Origin: Mailhella sp.
GTDB lineage: Bacteria; Desulfobacterota; Desulfovibrionia; Desulfovibrionales; Desulfovibrionaceae
Assembly (NCBI GenBank): GCA_024404335.1
Contig: JAKSQA010000001.1
Span: forward strand, 1 to 22,233
Length of the DNA stretch: 22,233 nt
Direction: 5' to 3'
In this document: positions 1-7,798 of the stretch, in pieces
How the letters are laid out: each line of letters starts with the position of its first letter
Position numbering within the stretch: the first letter of the stretch is position 1
The notes under the pieces: model-generated
Databases searched by the model: none
Told to the model about the DNA's origin: nothing
What the model saw: only the letters and a program-made list of their open reading frames with translations
Made by a program: the position numbers and the translations under genes

Positions 1-544
1 CGGCCGCGCGGAACAGGTCGCCCACAGCGGCGCCGCACAGGGCGGCCGCTGCCGAGGTGTCGCCGGTGGAGGCGCATACGGTGAGGACTTCCTTCCAGCC
101 GTTCCTGCGGACAAGGGAGCGGAGGTAGCTGTAGGCGCCGGCCATGCCCCTGTCCTTGAAGGAGGCGCTGGGGTTCATGCCGTCGTTCTTGTAGGCGAAG
201 TTCATGCCGACCGCGCTGCGGAGGGCGGGGGAGGCGTCGACGATGGGGGTGTCGCCCTCGCCGAGCCATACGATGTCCTGTTCCTCAAGGACGGGGGCCA
301 TGAGCTCGTAGAAGCGGAAGACGCCGCGGAGCGCCTGGGTGCGGGATGCGCGGCGCGCATCGAAGAGGTCGCGCCAGTACTGGGCGCCCTTTTCCTTCAT
401 CTCGTCGAAGTCGAGGTCTTCGAGCAGAAGGACGCCTCCGCAGTCGGGGCAGGTGTAGAGAAGGGAATCGACGGGATGGCGGTGTCCGCAGTTCATGCAG
501 ACGTATTCCATGCGGGCACGCCGGGTGGGGAAATCGTTGGACAT
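1..544 (-). CDS. thrC: Threonine synthase, N-terminal part (partial, runs off the window)
   Basis: Threonine synthase converts O-phosphohomoserine to threonine with pyridoxal phosphate (PLP) in the cytoplasm. The visible 181 codons begin with a zinc-ribbon-like segment, with Cys pairs at residues 16/19 and 32/35. This is followed by the PLP-binding motif PSASFKDRG with the Schiff-base lysine at residue 130, and the phosphate-binding stretch ASTGDTSAA. These motifs fit the zinc-ribbon-bearing threonine synthase group of fold-type II PLP enzymes; cysteate synthase is a related alternative that cannot be excluded from this fragment. The ATG at 544 is preceded by GGAG at normal spacing. It lies 35 bases after hisF on the same strand with no terminator between, so it is probably the last visible gene of the hisH-hisF operon. 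The C-terminal half is outside the window. Confidence 0.9.
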   Translation of the reverse strand, partial: MSNDFPTRRARMEYVCMNCGHRHPVDSLLYTCPDCGGVLLLEDLDFDEMKEKGAQYWRDLFDARRASRTQALRGVFRFYELMAPVLEEQDIVWLGEGDTPIVDASPALRSAVGMNFAYKNDGMNPSASFKDRGMAGAYSYLRSLVRRNGWKEVLTVCASTGDTSAAAALCGAAVGDLFRAA

Positions 545-579
545 GGGGGCTCCGTGTCTGGATGGTTTTGCTGGTGGGA

Positions 580-1371
580 TCAGATGGTTCTGACGGCTAC
601 GCCGGCTCCGGCCATGTAAGCCTTGAGGTCGGCTATGGAATACTGGCCGTAGTGGACGATCGAGGCGACGAGCGCGGCGGATGCTCCGCCGTCGGTGACG
701 GCGTCGACGAGGTGCTGGGGCTTGCCTGCGCCGCCGGAGGCGATGACGGGGATGTTGACCGCATCGCATATCTTCCGCGTGAGCGTGAGTTCGTAGCCGT
801 CGCAGGTGCCGTCGGCATCAATGGAGTTGATGCACAGCTCTCCTGCGCCGAGCTCCTGGCAGCGCACCGCCCAGGCCACGGCGTCGATGCCCATGGGCCT
901 GCGGCCGCCGTGGATGACGACCTCGTAGCCGGAGGGGCAGGCATCGCTTGCGGGCACCTGCTTCACGTCCATGCCTACGACGACGGCCTGGGAGCCGAAT
1001 GCGTCGGCGCCGCGGCTGATGAGGAGGGGATCCTTGACGGCTGCGGAGTTGATGGAGATCTTCTCGGCTCCCGCAAGGAGGACGGCGCGCATGTCTTCGA
1101 CGGAGGATATGCCCCCGCCGACGGAGAAGGGGATGAAGATGTTGGATGCGACGCGTTCGACGACGTCGATGAAGATTCCGCGGGCCTCATGCGAGGCCGT
1201 GATGTCGTAGAACACGATTTCGTCGGCGCCTTCCTCGTAATAGCGGCGCGCCGTTTCGACGGGGTCGCCGATATCGATGTTCCCCTCGAATCTGACGCCC
1301 TTCGTCAGTATGCCGTTGCGGACGTCGAGGCAGGGGATGAGGCGCTTTGCGAGATGGCAGGGTTCCGTCAT
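580..1371 (-). CDS. hisF: Imidazole glycerol phosphate synthase, cyclase subunit HisF
   Basis: HisF (263 aa) is the cyclase half of imidazole glycerol phosphate synthase. It joins PRFAR with ammonia delivered by HisH to give imidazole glycerol phosphate and AICAR, linking histidine and purine synthesis. The (beta-alpha)8 barrel is complete. The first catalytic Asp is D16 in LIPCLDV and the second is D135 in VVVGMDVK. The phosphate-binding motifs SVGGGI, SIDADGT and ASGGAG are present, and the length is typical. The ATG lies one base past the hisH TGA, and a GGGAGG ribosome site sits within the end of hisH, so translation is probably coupled to that of its partner subunit. Confidence 0.97.
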   Translation of the reverse strand: MTEPCHLAKRLIPCLDVRNGILTKGVRFEGNIDIGDPVETARRYYEEGADEIVFYDITASHEARGIFIDVVERVASNIFIPFSVGGGISSVEDMRAVLLAGAEKISINSAAVKDPLLISRGADAFGSQAVVVGMDVKQVPASDACPSGYEVVIHGGRRPMGIDAVAWAVRCQELGAGELCINSIDADGTCDGYELTLTRKICDAVNIPVIASGGAGKPQHLVDAVTDGGASAALVASIVHYGQYSIADLKAYMAGAGVAVRTI

Positions 1372-1372
1372 T

Positions 1373-1999
1373 TCAGGCCTCCCGGCAGTAGTTGTGGAAG
1401 TTCGTCAGGATGCGGAGCCCCGGCCTGCCGCTCTTTTCGGGATGGAACTGGAGGGCCCAGAGGCCGGGCCTGCCGTAGGCGGCGGTGAAGGTCGTGCCGT
1501 ATGTGCAGGTGGCTATCACATACTCGGGGGCGGGCTCGGTGTAGTAGCTGTGGACGAAGTAGAAGCGGGAAGCGGGGTCGATCCCTTCGAACAGGATGGA
1601 GCTGCGCACATGCTCAAGCGTGTTCCATCCCATGTGGGGTATGCGTATGGGGCGGCCGCCGTCGGTCCATTCCGGCTGGAACATGCGGCATGAGCCGGGA
1701 AGGATCCCAAGGGTGTCGGTGTCGTTCTCCTCGCTGTGGGAGAGGAGGATCTGGCATCCGAGGCATATGCCCAGCAGGGGCTTTTCCGCAGATACGACCC
1801 TGCGGAGGACATCGTCGAGCCCCGAGGAGGTGAGCTGGCCCATGGCCTGGCCGGCTGCGCCGACGCCGGGGAATATGACGCCGTCTGCGGCAAGGATGGC
1901 GCCGGGGTCGGCCGTGATCTCGGCCTCGATGCCCAGCGAGCGGAGCGCCCTGAGGACGCTGGTCTGGTTGCCGGCCTTGTAGTCTAGGATTGCGAGCAT
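1373..1999 (-). CDS. hisH: Imidazole glycerol phosphate synthase, glutamine amidotransferase subunit HisH
   Basis: HisH (208 aa from the chosen start) is a class I glutamine amidotransferase that hydrolyses glutamine and channels ammonia to HisF. The nucleophile is C79 in GICLGCQ, and the other two triad residues are H186 and E188 in FHPEKS. The start at 1999 gives the conserved beginning [11 protein letters not shown]. The reading frame stays open upstream to 2293, but that extension has no family resemblance. The ribosome site is weak (ACAGG). The start lies 16 bases inside the end of the preceding small ORF, which suggests translational coupling. A different upstream start is unlikely because the family begins just before the DYxxGN motif. 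Confidence 0.96.
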   Translation of the reverse strand: MLAILDYKAGNQTSVLRALRSLGIEAEITADPGAILAADGVIFPGVGAAGQAMGQLTSSGLDDVLRRVVSAEKPLLGICLGCQILLSHSEENDTDTLGILPGSCRMFQPEWTDGGRPIRIPHMGWNTLEHVRSSILFEGIDPASRFYFVHSYYTEPAPEYVIATCTYGTTFTAAYGRPGLWALQFHPEKSGRPGLRILTNFHNYCREA

Positions 2000-2220
2000 G
2001 GCGGTACCTGTGTTGTGGGTGCGGACGGACGGCTTCGGAAGCCGGGGCCCGTCGTCGTGGACTGGCCCGCATGGAGATGCATCCCCCTGCCCGACGAGAC
2101 CGTGACGGACGAATCGCCGGATATCCGTATGCTTTCGAGCATCGGGCCGATTCCGCCGGAGCATCCGGATGATGCCGCGGCAAGGAAGGCGAGGAAGAGG
2201 CATAACATGCTGTTTTTCAT
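1984..2220 (-). CDS. Probable small lipoprotein leading the hisH-hisF operon
   Basis: This 78-aa ORF has a lysine followed by a hydrophobic stretch (residues 5-15) and a lipobox-like AASSGC with Cys at residue 20, as in a lipoprotein signal peptide. The mature part would be about 59 residues, polar and rich in Ser, Thr, Gly and Pro. I do not recognise the family and assign no function. Support comes from its position: a promoter with a TATGAT -10 box ends about 20 bases before the ATG, GGAAG lies upstream of the start, and no other ORF fills the leader. Its stop codon lies inside hisH. Against it, the lipobox has Ser rather than Leu at -3, and the C-terminal third looks unstructured. It could instead be a short leader ORF whose translation tunes hisH. 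Confidence 0.5.
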   Translation of the reverse strand: MKNSMLCLFLAFLAAASSGCSGGIGPMLESIRISGDSSVTVSSGRGMHLHAGQSTTTGPGFRSRPSAPTTQVPPCSQS

Positions 2221-2240
2221 AAGGGCTGCTTCCGGGGCGT

Positions 2241-2268
2241 ATCATATCGAAGACTCGAAACAGCGCAA
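2241..2268 (-). promoter_or_regulatory. Sigma-70 type promoter for the lipoprotein-hisH-hisF-thrC operon
   Basis: Read on the minus strand there is a -35 box TTGCGC (2268-2263), a 16-base spacer, and a -10 box TATGAT (2246-2241, five of six matches to consensus). Immediately upstream is an A-rich stretch resembling an UP element. Transcription would begin near 2235, giving a leader of about 15 bases before the ATG at 2220. The placement is inferred from sequence only. Confidence 0.55.
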
Positions 2269-2295
2269 GCCTTCTTTTTTGCGTTTTTGTCACAG

Positions 2296-2307
2296 GATTC
2301 CGGAATC
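2296..2307. promoter_or_regulatory. Perfect 12-bp palindrome between divergent promoters
   Basis: GATTCCGGAATC reads the same on both strands. It lies about 28 bases upstream of the -35 box of the minus-strand operon and about 70 bases upstream of the asd -35 box. It could be an operator for a dimeric regulator. No regulator is identified and chance is possible. Confidence 0.25.
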
Positions 2308-2354
2308 GTGCCTGCGGAGGGGCTCCTTACGCCGGGAATGCTCGCTTAATTCCT

Positions 2355-2410
2355 AAAAAGAGAAAAAAAAATCATAGCTTGACAATATATGTTCCGGCGG
2401 GCAAAAAAAT
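2355..2410 (+). promoter_or_regulatory. Probable promoter region of asd
   Basis: A perfect -35 hexamer TTGACA lies at 2379-2384, preceded by an A-tract (2355-2371) that resembles an UP element in an otherwise GC-rich genome. No good -10 hexamer lies at 16-18 bases; the nearest A/T-rich candidate is in the A-run at 2403-2410. The -35 box and A-tract are clear, while the -10 assignment is uncertain. Confidence 0.4.
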
Positions 2411-2472
2411 CCTCTGATTACAAAAATCGAAGGGAATGCCCTATCCGGCGTATTCCCACAGGAGAACCCGTC

Positions 2473-3519
2473 ATGAAAGAAAGCCTTAACGTTGCCGTTT
2501 GCGGTGCCACCGGCGCCGTCGGCCGTGAAATGCTCAAGACCCTCGCCCAGCGCAACTTCCCCTGCGCTTCCATCACCGCTCTTGCTTCCGCCCGCTCCGC
2601 CGGCACCAAGGTGCCCTTCGGCGATCAGGAAATCACCGTTAAGGAACTGACGAAGGATTCCTTCAAGGGCATCGACGTCGCCATCTTCTCCGCCGGCGGC
2701 AGCGTCTCCAAGGAGTTCGCCCCCTATGCCGCGGCCTCCGGCTGCGTCGTCGTCGACAACTCCAGCGCCTGGCGCATGGATGACCGCTGCCCCCTGGTCG
2801 TGCCGGAAGTCAACGCCGATGACCTTGAGAAGCACAACGGCATCATCGCCAACCCGAACTGCTCCACCATCCAGATGCTTGTCGCCCTGAAGCCCCTGCA
2901 CGACGTCGCCACCATCAAGCGCATCGTCGTCACCACCATGCAGGCCGTCAGCGGCACCGGCAAGAAGGGCCTCGACGAGCTTGAGACCCAGGTGCGCCGC
3001 CTCTTCAACATGCAGGAGATCGAGACCAAGGCCTATCCCCATCAGATCGCCTTCAACTGCCTCCCCCACATCGACGTCTTCCAGGAGAACGACTACACCA
3101 AGGAAGAGATGAAGATGGTCAACGAGACGCACAAGATGCTCGATCCGAACATCCGCGTCACCGCCACCTGCGTGCGCGTGCCCGTCTTCTTCGGCCATTC
3201 CGAATCCATCAACATCGAGACCGAGAAGAAGCTCACCGCCGCCGAGGCCCGCGTGATCCTGACCCAGGCTCCCGGCGTCCGCGTCGTCGACAACCCCCGC
3301 GCGAACATGTATCCGCTCGCCATCGATGCCGCCGGCTGCGACGAGACCTTCGTAGGCCGTATCCGTGAGGACGAGAGCTGCGAGAACGCCCTCAACCTCT
3401 GGGTCGTGGCCGACAACGTCCGCAAGGGTGCCGCCCTCAACGCCGTGCAGATCGCCGAGGAGCTCCTCCGCCGCGACCTGTACCATGTCGCCCAGCCCGA
3501 CATGTTCCTCGCCAAGTAG
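2473..3519 (+). CDS. asd: Aspartate-semialdehyde dehydrogenase
   Basis: Asd (348 aa) reduces beta-aspartyl phosphate to aspartate semialdehyde with NADPH. This is the branch point to lysine/diaminopimelate, methionine and threonine. The nucleotide-binding loop GATGAVG is at residues 11-17, the catalytic Cys is C130 in NPNCST, and the acid/base His is H242 in FFGHSES. The ATG at 2473 follows AGGAG at 2460-2464. An in-frame extension back to 2389 has no family resemblance. The gene is rich in C-ending codons, consistent with strong expression, and is monocistronic: its own promoter region lies upstream and a strong terminator follows. The thrC product at the left edge uses a later metabolite of the same pathway. 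Confidence 0.97.
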   Translation: MKESLNVAVCGATGAVGREMLKTLAQRNFPCASITALASARSAGTKVPFGDQEITVKELTKDSFKGIDVAIFSAGGSVSKEFAPYAAASGCVVVDNSSAWRMDDRCPLVVPEVNADDLEKHNGIIANPNCSTIQMLVALKPLHDVATIKRIVVTTMQAVSGTGKKGLDELETQVRRLFNMQEIETKAYPHQIAFNCLPHIDVFQENDYTKEEMKMVNETHKMLDPNIRVTATCVRVPVFFGHSESINIETEKKLTAAEARVILTQAPGVRVVDNPRANMYPLAIDAAGCDETFVGRIREDESCENALNLWVVADNVRKGAALNAVQIAEELLRRDLYHVAQPDMFLAK

Positions 3520-3560
3520 GCGGAATGGAAGGGGGATCGCAGACCGTTCTCCCCTCTGAA

Positions 3561-3599
3561 AAATAAGAAAGGCCTCTGGATCGGAGGCCTTTCTTATTT
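3561..3599. terminator. Bidirectional Rho-independent terminator between asd and hisG
   Basis: A perfect 16-bp stem (3561-3576 with 3584-3599) has a 7-base loop. The outer part of the stem is A/T-rich, giving a T-rich 3' side on either strand. It sits between the ends of asd (plus) and hisG (minus), so one element can stop both converging transcripts. Confidence 0.9.
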
Positions 3600-3688
3600 A
3601 AGGCATGTAAGGGGGATCTTTGGGGAAATGCTGAAAAGAGCTTTCCGGCGTCCATGCGGGAAGTTTGCTCCCGCATGGCTCACGATCC

Positions 3689-4594
3689 TTAGATGACCTT
3701 GTTCAGGCTGTATTCGATGATTCCCTCGGCGCCGAGTTCATGGAGCCGGGGAATGAGGTCGCGGACGAGTCCGGTCCCTACGACGGTCTCAAGGGATACC
3801 CACGCCGGATCGCGGAGGGAGGCGACGGTGGGGGAGTTGAGGGCGGGAAGCAGGCCGAGTATTTCGTCAAGGCGCGCGGCGGGGGCGTTCATCTTGAGGC
3901 AGACGAGGCTTTCGGCGCGGAGGGCGCCCTGGAGGAGCATGTCGATCTGCTCGATCTTCCTGCGGCCTTCGGGGGAGTTCCACACGTCGCGGCGGGCGAT
4001 GAGGATGGTGTTGCTGGCCATGACCTCGTCGATGACGCGGAGGTTGTGGGCCTTGATGGTGGTCTCCGTTTCGGTCACTTCGACAATGGCGTCGGCAAGG
4101 CCTTCGACGACCTTGGCCTCGGTGGCGCCCCAGGAGTAGCTGATCTGGACGTTGACGCCCTGCTCCTCGAAGTAGCGGCGGCAGACGCCGACGAGCTCGG
4201 TCGAGATGCGCTTGCCCTCAAGGTCCTTGGCGGTCTTATAGGGGGAATCGCCGGCAACGGCGAGGACCCAGCGGGCCTTCCTGTTGGAGACCTTGGAGTA
4301 GACGAGGTCGGAGATGACGACGACGGGGGCGTCGCTGCCTTCCTTGCCGCCGAAGTCGACACCGCGTTCAAGGAGCCAGTCCTTGCCTACAAGGGCGATG
4401 TCGAGCACGCCGTCCTGGATGTACTGGGGGATTTCCTGCACGCGGCAGAGACGGGCCGTCAGTTCGGGGTCGTTGATGTCGGGGAAGTAGTTGCGGACGT
4501 GCTTGCGTACCTTCCATCCGGCCTTTTCGAAAAGGGCGAGGGTCGCTTCTTCAAGGGACCCCTTGGGAATGCCGAGCTTGAACTGGGACTGCAT
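3689..4594 (-). CDS. hisG: ATP phosphoribosyltransferase, long form
   Basis: HisG (301 aa) catalyses the first committed step of histidine synthesis, joining ATP and PRPP to phosphoribosyl-ATP. The N-terminus MQSQFKLGIPKGSL, the DIALVGKDWL segment and the VEGLADAIVEVTET phosphate-binding loop identify the family. The length shows the long form: a catalytic domain to about residue 225, then an ACT-like C-terminal domain used for histidine feedback, so no HisZ partner is needed. AAGAGGT before the ATG at 4594 sets the start. The gene lies 10 bases after hisI, with its ribosome site overlapping the hisI end, so the two are probably co-translated. Confidence 0.97.
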   Translation of the reverse strand: MQSQFKLGIPKGSLEEATLALFEKAGWKVRKHVRNYFPDINDPELTARLCRVQEIPQYIQDGVLDIALVGKDWLLERGVDFGGKEGSDAPVVVISDLVYSKVSNRKARWVLAVAGDSPYKTAKDLEGKRISTELVGVCRRYFEEQGVNVQISYSWGATEAKVVEGLADAIVEVTETETTIKAHNLRVIDEVMASNTILIARRDVWNSPEGRRKIEQIDMLLQGALRAESLVCLKMNAPAARLDEILGLLPALNSPTVASLRDPAWVSLETVVGTGLVRDLIPRLHELGAEGIIEYSLNKVI

Positions 4595-4604
4595 GGATGA
4601 CCTC

Positions 4605-5006
4605 TTATTTTTTGTAGACTTCGGCGGGATCGAATATCTGCGGGCAGCAGATCTCCACGGAGGAGGAATCCTGGGTGATGCGGCGGTAGAAGCAGCTGCT
4701 GCGGCCGGTATGGCAGGCGGCCCCGCCGATCTGCTCGATTTCCATGACCACGGCGTCGGAATCGCAGTCCAGGCGGATGGCCTTGACAAGCTGGACGTTG
4801 CCGGAGGATTCGCCCTTGTGCCACAGCTTTCCGCGGCTGCGGCTCCAGTAGTGCGCCTCGCCGGTGGCGAGGGTGGCGTTCCAGGCCTCCTCATTCATCC
4901 AGGCGAGCATCATGACCTCGCCGGTGGAGGCGTCCTGCGCGATGGCGGCGATGAGTCCGCCGGACTTGCTGAAATCGGGCTTGAAATCCGAAGGTGGGGT
5001 GAACAT
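4605..5006 (-). CDS. hisI: Phosphoribosyl-AMP cyclohydrolase
   Basis: HisI (133 aa) opens the adenine ring of phosphoribosyl-AMP, the third step of histidine synthesis. The acidic metal-binding motif D80-x-D82-x-D84 is present, along with zinc-ligand cysteines at C81, C98 and C105 (CHTGRSSC). No HisE (phosphoribosyl-ATP pyrophosphatase) domain is fused, so HisE must be encoded elsewhere. The ATG at 5006 is preferred over the one at 5027 because AAAGGA lies at ideal distance before it, while the upstream ATG lacks a ribosome site. It sits 74 bases after rny on the same strand. Confidence 0.95.
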   Translation of the reverse strand: MFTPPSDFKPDFSKSGGLIAAIAQDASTGEVMMLAWMNEEAWNATLATGEAHYWSRSRGKLWHKGESSGNVQLVKAIRLDCDSDAVVMEIEQIGGAACHTGRSSCFYRRITQDSSSVEICCPQIFDPAEVYKK

Positions 5007-5080
5007 GGATTTATCCTTTCCGACCATGGCCGGGGAGTTTCTGGTTCGGGCATGCCGCGCTGCCGCAGCGGCTGGGAAAA

Positions 5081-6643
5081 TTACTTGGCAAAGCCGACAG
5101 CCCTGCGTTCGCGGATGACGGTGACGCGGATCTGGCCGGGATAGGTGAGGTTCTCCTCGATCTTGGCGGAGATGTCCTTGCAGAGCAGGTAGGTCGCATC
5201 GTCATCGACGGAGTCGGAGTTCACGATGACGCGGAGCTCGCGGCCGGCCTGGATGGCATAGGACTTCACGACGCCTTCGAAGGCATCGGCGATGTTCTCA
5301 AGGTCCTCAAGGCGCTTGACATAGTTCTCCAGAAGCTCCTTGCGGGCTCCCGGCCTGGCGCCGGAAAGGGAGTCGGCCGCCTGGACGAGGACGGCGAGGG
5401 CGGTTTCCGGGTGCACGTCCTCATGGTGGGCGGCGATGGCGTGGATGATGTCCTTGCCTTCGCCGTACTTCTTTGCGATGTCGGCGCCGATGACGGCGTG
5501 GGAGCCTTCGACTTCGTGGTCGACGGCCTTGCCGATGTCGTGGAGGAGGCCGGCCCTGCGCGCGCGCTTCACGTCCATTCCGAGTTCGGCGGCCATCATG
5601 CCGCAGAGCGCGGAGACCTCAAGGGAGTGCTGGAGCACGTTCTGCGTGAAGCTGGTGCGGTACTTGAGCTGGCCGAGCAGCCTGACGATATCCGGATGGA
5701 TGCCGTGCACGCCCGCATCGAATGTGGCCTGCTCGCCGACTTCCCTGATCTGCACCTCAAGCTCCTGCTCGCATTTGTGCACGATGTCCTCGATCCGGGC
5801 GGGGTGGATGCGGCCGTCCTGGATGAGGCGTTCGAGAGCCATGCGGGCCACCTGGCGCCTGATAGGACTGTAGGCGGAGAGGATGACGGTCTCGGGCGTG
5901 TCGTCGATGATGAGGTCGACGCCTGTGGCCGCCTCGAGCGCGCGGATATTGCGGCCTTCGCGGCCGATGATGCGGCCCTTCATATCTTCGCTGGGAAGCG
6001 TGACGGCAGTGACCGTCTGGTCGCTGACATAGTCGCCGGCATAGCGCTGGATGGCGCAGGCGAGGATCTGCTTCGCCTTGCGGTCCGCCGTCTCCCTGGC
6101 TTCGGTTTCGATGACGCGCATCATTTTAGCGGATTCATGGCGGGTGCGGGCCTCGATCTCTTCGAAGAGGCGGGCACGGGCCTCCTCGGCCGTAAGGCCG
6201 GAGACTTCCTCAAGGCGGCGTTCCTGCTCATCGAGCTTCATGTCGATGAGGGCCTCCTTTTCGGTGATGGTCTTCTCACGCTGGGCCTGGTCCTTCTCCT
6301 GTGCAAGGATGTCATGCTCCTTCTGCGTGATGCGCTCCATCTTCTCTTCCATGCGGTCGCTTATGTCCTGGAGCTTCTTCTCCCTGGTCTTGAGGGCCTT
6401 CTCCTGCTCCTTGTACTCCATTTCGAGCGCGTGCTTCTGGCTGAAGACCTCGTTCTGCCCCTGGAGGAGAAGCTCCTTCTTCTGCGCCTGGGCTTCCTTG
6501 CGGGCCTCTTCGATGATGCGGCGTGCGAGGTCGTTGGCCTCGCCGATGCGCTTGCCGGTGCTGTGGCGCTGTATGACGACGCCCAGGACGCCGCCGACTG
6601 CGAGGGCTGCGGCGATAAGGGCGTAAAACAAGACGTTGTCCAT
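5081..6643 (-). CDS. rny: Ribonuclease Y
   Basis: RNase Y (520 aa) is a membrane-anchored endoribonuclease that starts mRNA decay. Domains in order are: one N-terminal membrane helix (about residues 4-24), a long charged coiled coil (about 35-195), a KH RNA-binding domain with the [10 protein letters not shown] loop (223-232), and an HD metal-hydrolase domain with H368-D369 in LLHDIGK. The C-terminus [12 protein letters not shown] is typical of the family. The ATG at 6643 follows AGGTAG; the frame is open further upstream but would run into the 6S RNA candidate and lacks family sequence. It follows zapA and the 6S RNA candidate and precedes hisI. Confidence 0.97.
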   Translation of the reverse strand: MDNVLFYALIAAALAVGGVLGVVIQRHSTGKRIGEANDLARRIIEEARKEAQAQKKELLLQGQNEVFSQKHALEMEYKEQEKALKTREKKLQDISDRMEEKMERITQKEHDILAQEKDQAQREKTITEKEALIDMKLDEQERRLEEVSGLTAEEARARLFEEIEARTRHESAKMMRVIETEARETADRKAKQILACAIQRYAGDYVSDQTVTAVTLPSEDMKGRIIGREGRNIRALEAATGVDLIIDDTPETVILSAYSPIRRQVARMALERLIQDGRIHPARIEDIVHKCEQELEVQIREVGEQATFDAGVHGIHPDIVRLLGQLKYRTSFTQNVLQHSLEVSALCGMMAAELGMDVKRARRAGLLHDIGKAVDHEVEGSHAVIGADIAKKYGEGKDIIHAIAAHHEDVHPETALAVLVQAADSLSGARPGARKELLENYVKRLEDLENIADAFEGVVKSYAIQAGRELRVIVNSDSVDDDATYLLCKDISAKIEENLTYPGQIRVTVIRERRAVGFAK

Positions 6644-6781
6644 TGTGATGCTACCTGTAGGATATGTGATGACGGCCCTCGGGCCGGGAATGTCCGGCAC
6701 GGGGCCGGTACGGCGTGACAGAACGGCATTCCCCGGATGGAGGGAACGTCGCCGGTGGAGTTGGTTGTCGGAAGGTGAATT

Positions 6782-6960
6782 GGCCCCGGAGTGCCGTGTG
6801 AAACCGCTGGCACGAGACCTGGTGGTCTCCAAGTGGGCGTCCGGCCGGAATTTCAGGCTGCCTCGCACGGGGCGGGTATGCACACCATTCCGGGAGCGGA
6901 CTCCCTGCTAACGCTAGTGAGGCCGGCGCAAGCTGGCTCCCCACGCACACTCCAGGGAAT
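6782..6960 (-). ncRNA. ssrS: Probable 6S RNA
   Basis: 6S RNA binds the sigma-70 RNA polymerase holoenzyme and damps transcription in stationary phase. Here the gap between zapA and rny holds about 180 bases whose ends pair. CCCTGGAGTG at the 5' end (6957-6948) pairs with CACTCCGGGG at the 3' end (6793-6784), with one G-U pair. A further CGTG/CACG helix follows, enclosing a long imperfect hairpin with a G/C-rich core and unpaired middle. Length, terminal stem and position immediately downstream of zapA all match the arrangement known from other proteobacteria, including E. coli. No promoter of its own is obvious, so it may be processed from the zapB-zapA transcript. Confidence 0.72.
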
Positions 6961-7000
6961 ATCGTGCCCGACGATGCTGACGGAACCGGAGGACTTCCGG

Positions 7001-7288
7001 TCAGTCTGAGGCATCCGCCGGATCAGATTCCTGTTCGGTCAGGCCTGCAAGCAGCTCCGTGATGCGGGAATCGAAGGATTCCCGCTCACCGCGCAGCTGG
7101 AGCATCTCGTCGGCGATTCCTATGAGGAGGATGGCGAGGATGCGCTCGCTGCCGAGCAGGCTGCCTGAGGCCTTGAATTCCTTATACAGCGTATCAACAT
7201 AGGCCCTGGCCTGCTCCACACGTTCGGCGGGGGCCTCGGTCCTGAATCCTATGCGCAGATCGCACATCTCAAGCTGATAGCTGTTCAT
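7001..7288 (-). CDS. zapA: Cell division protein ZapA
   Basis: ZapA (95 aa) binds FtsZ and bundles its filaments at midcell. The protein has the family pattern: a short beta-rich head with an FRTEAPAERVEQARAYVD segment, then a helical coiled-coil tail around residues 45-85. Length is normal. The ATG at 7288 lies 11 bases after the upstream zapB-like gene; the ribosome site is weak, so coupling is likely. Downstream is the 6S RNA candidate, the same neighbour order as in many proteobacteria. Confidence 0.88.
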   Translation of the reverse strand: MNSYQLEMCDLRIGFRTEAPAERVEQARAYVDTLYKEFKASGSLLGSERILAILLIGIADEMLQLRGERESFDSRITELLAGLTEQESDPADASD

Positions 7289-7299
7289 AGTCCGGTCCG

Positions 7300-7563
7300 T
7301 TACTGCTGATCACCCTGGGCGGGCTGGGGCAATGCGCTCTGGATGCGGTCGATGAGAGCGTCAATCCGTGCCACGGCCTCCGCACGGGCGGCCTGTTCGC
7401 GGCTGAGGTTTTCCTGAGCCTCGTCGGCGAGCATCTGGCGGAGCTCGGCTTCCTCGCGCTGATGACGGCCTTCCTCGCGGAGGAAGTGGTTCTCCTCACG
7501 GAGACGGTTGAGTTCCTGGATGAGTCCGTCGATGCGCTGGGCAAGCAGATCGAGTTTTTCCAT
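7300..7563 (-). CDS. zapB: ZapB-like coiled-coil cell division protein
   Basis: This 87-aa protein is almost entirely coiled coil. Leucine/isoleucine heptads run from residue 2 to about 78, then a short Pro/Gln tail. The start MEKLDLLAQRIDGLIQEL and small size resemble ZapB (DUF904), which bridges ZapA at the Z ring to other division proteins. Its place directly before zapA supports this, but coiled coils give weak homology and a generic coiled-coil protein remains possible. AGGAG precedes the ATG at 7563 at good spacing. Confidence 0.7.
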   Translation of the reverse strand: MEKLDLLAQRIDGLIQELNRLREENHFLREEGRHQREEAELRQMLADEAQENLSREQAARAEAVARIDALIDRIQSALPQPAQGDQQ

Positions 7564-7746
7564 GAGATATCTCCTGATAAGCGGCTCCCTTCGGGGCTGC
7601 TTAGGATTCGTGTGAATACCGGCTGGGCCGGCGGAAGTTCTGCCGTTTATGCCCGGCAGCCGGCGTTGTCTCTAGTTCTAAGCCATGGAGCCTTGATGGG
7701 CAAGGGGCTTTCGGCGTGTTTTATCAGTGAAGTTCCTGTTTCCGGG
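7564..7746 (-). promoter_or_regulatory. Structured leader and possible promoter of the zapB-zapA-6S-rny operon
   Basis: On the minus strand a possible promoter has -35 TTGCCC (7703-7698), a 17-base spacer and -10 TAGAAC (7680-7675), four of six matches in each box. Downstream is a leader of about 100 bases. It holds a long hairpin at 7664-7627, in which GCCGG and CTGCCG pair with CGGCAG and CCGGC around an 8-base loop and an 8-base bulge. A smaller hairpin follows near 7602-7583. No known riboswitch was recognised. Confidence 0.35.
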
Positions 7747-7772
7747 AAAAAAAAAGCCCTCCGGAGAGGGCT
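7747..7772 (-). terminator. Rho-independent terminator after rex
   Basis: On the minus strand AGCCCTC pairs with GAGGGCT around a four-base loop, followed directly by a run of eight T residues. It lies 27 bases beyond the rex stop codon and closes the atpZ-atpI-atpB-atpE-rex unit. Confidence 0.9.
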
Positions 7773-7798
7773 GCATCTTTACGGGAGATGGGGAGTTA

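Noticed and set aside
346-1488. Long plus-strand open frame (380 codons) opposite thrC, hisF and hisH
   Set aside because: It is an antisense shadow of three well-supported genes; its translation is low-complexity Gly/Asp/Arg-rich, as is common in GC-rich DNA.
2353-3486. Minus-strand open frame of 377 codons opposite asd
   Set aside because: It mirrors asd codons on the opposite strand, and its composition (Gly, Asp, Val, His rich) is typical of a shadow frame.
5007-5027. Upstream ATG extension of hisI
   Set aside because: No ribosome site lies before 5027. The AAAGGA serving the ATG at 5006 lies within this extension.
6967-7010. Hairpin at the end of zapA as a terminator before the 6S RNA
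   Set aside because: The stem (CTGAC/GTCAG plus CCGGA/TCCGG) has a bulge and no T-run, so it is more likely a processing or spacer element, if anything.
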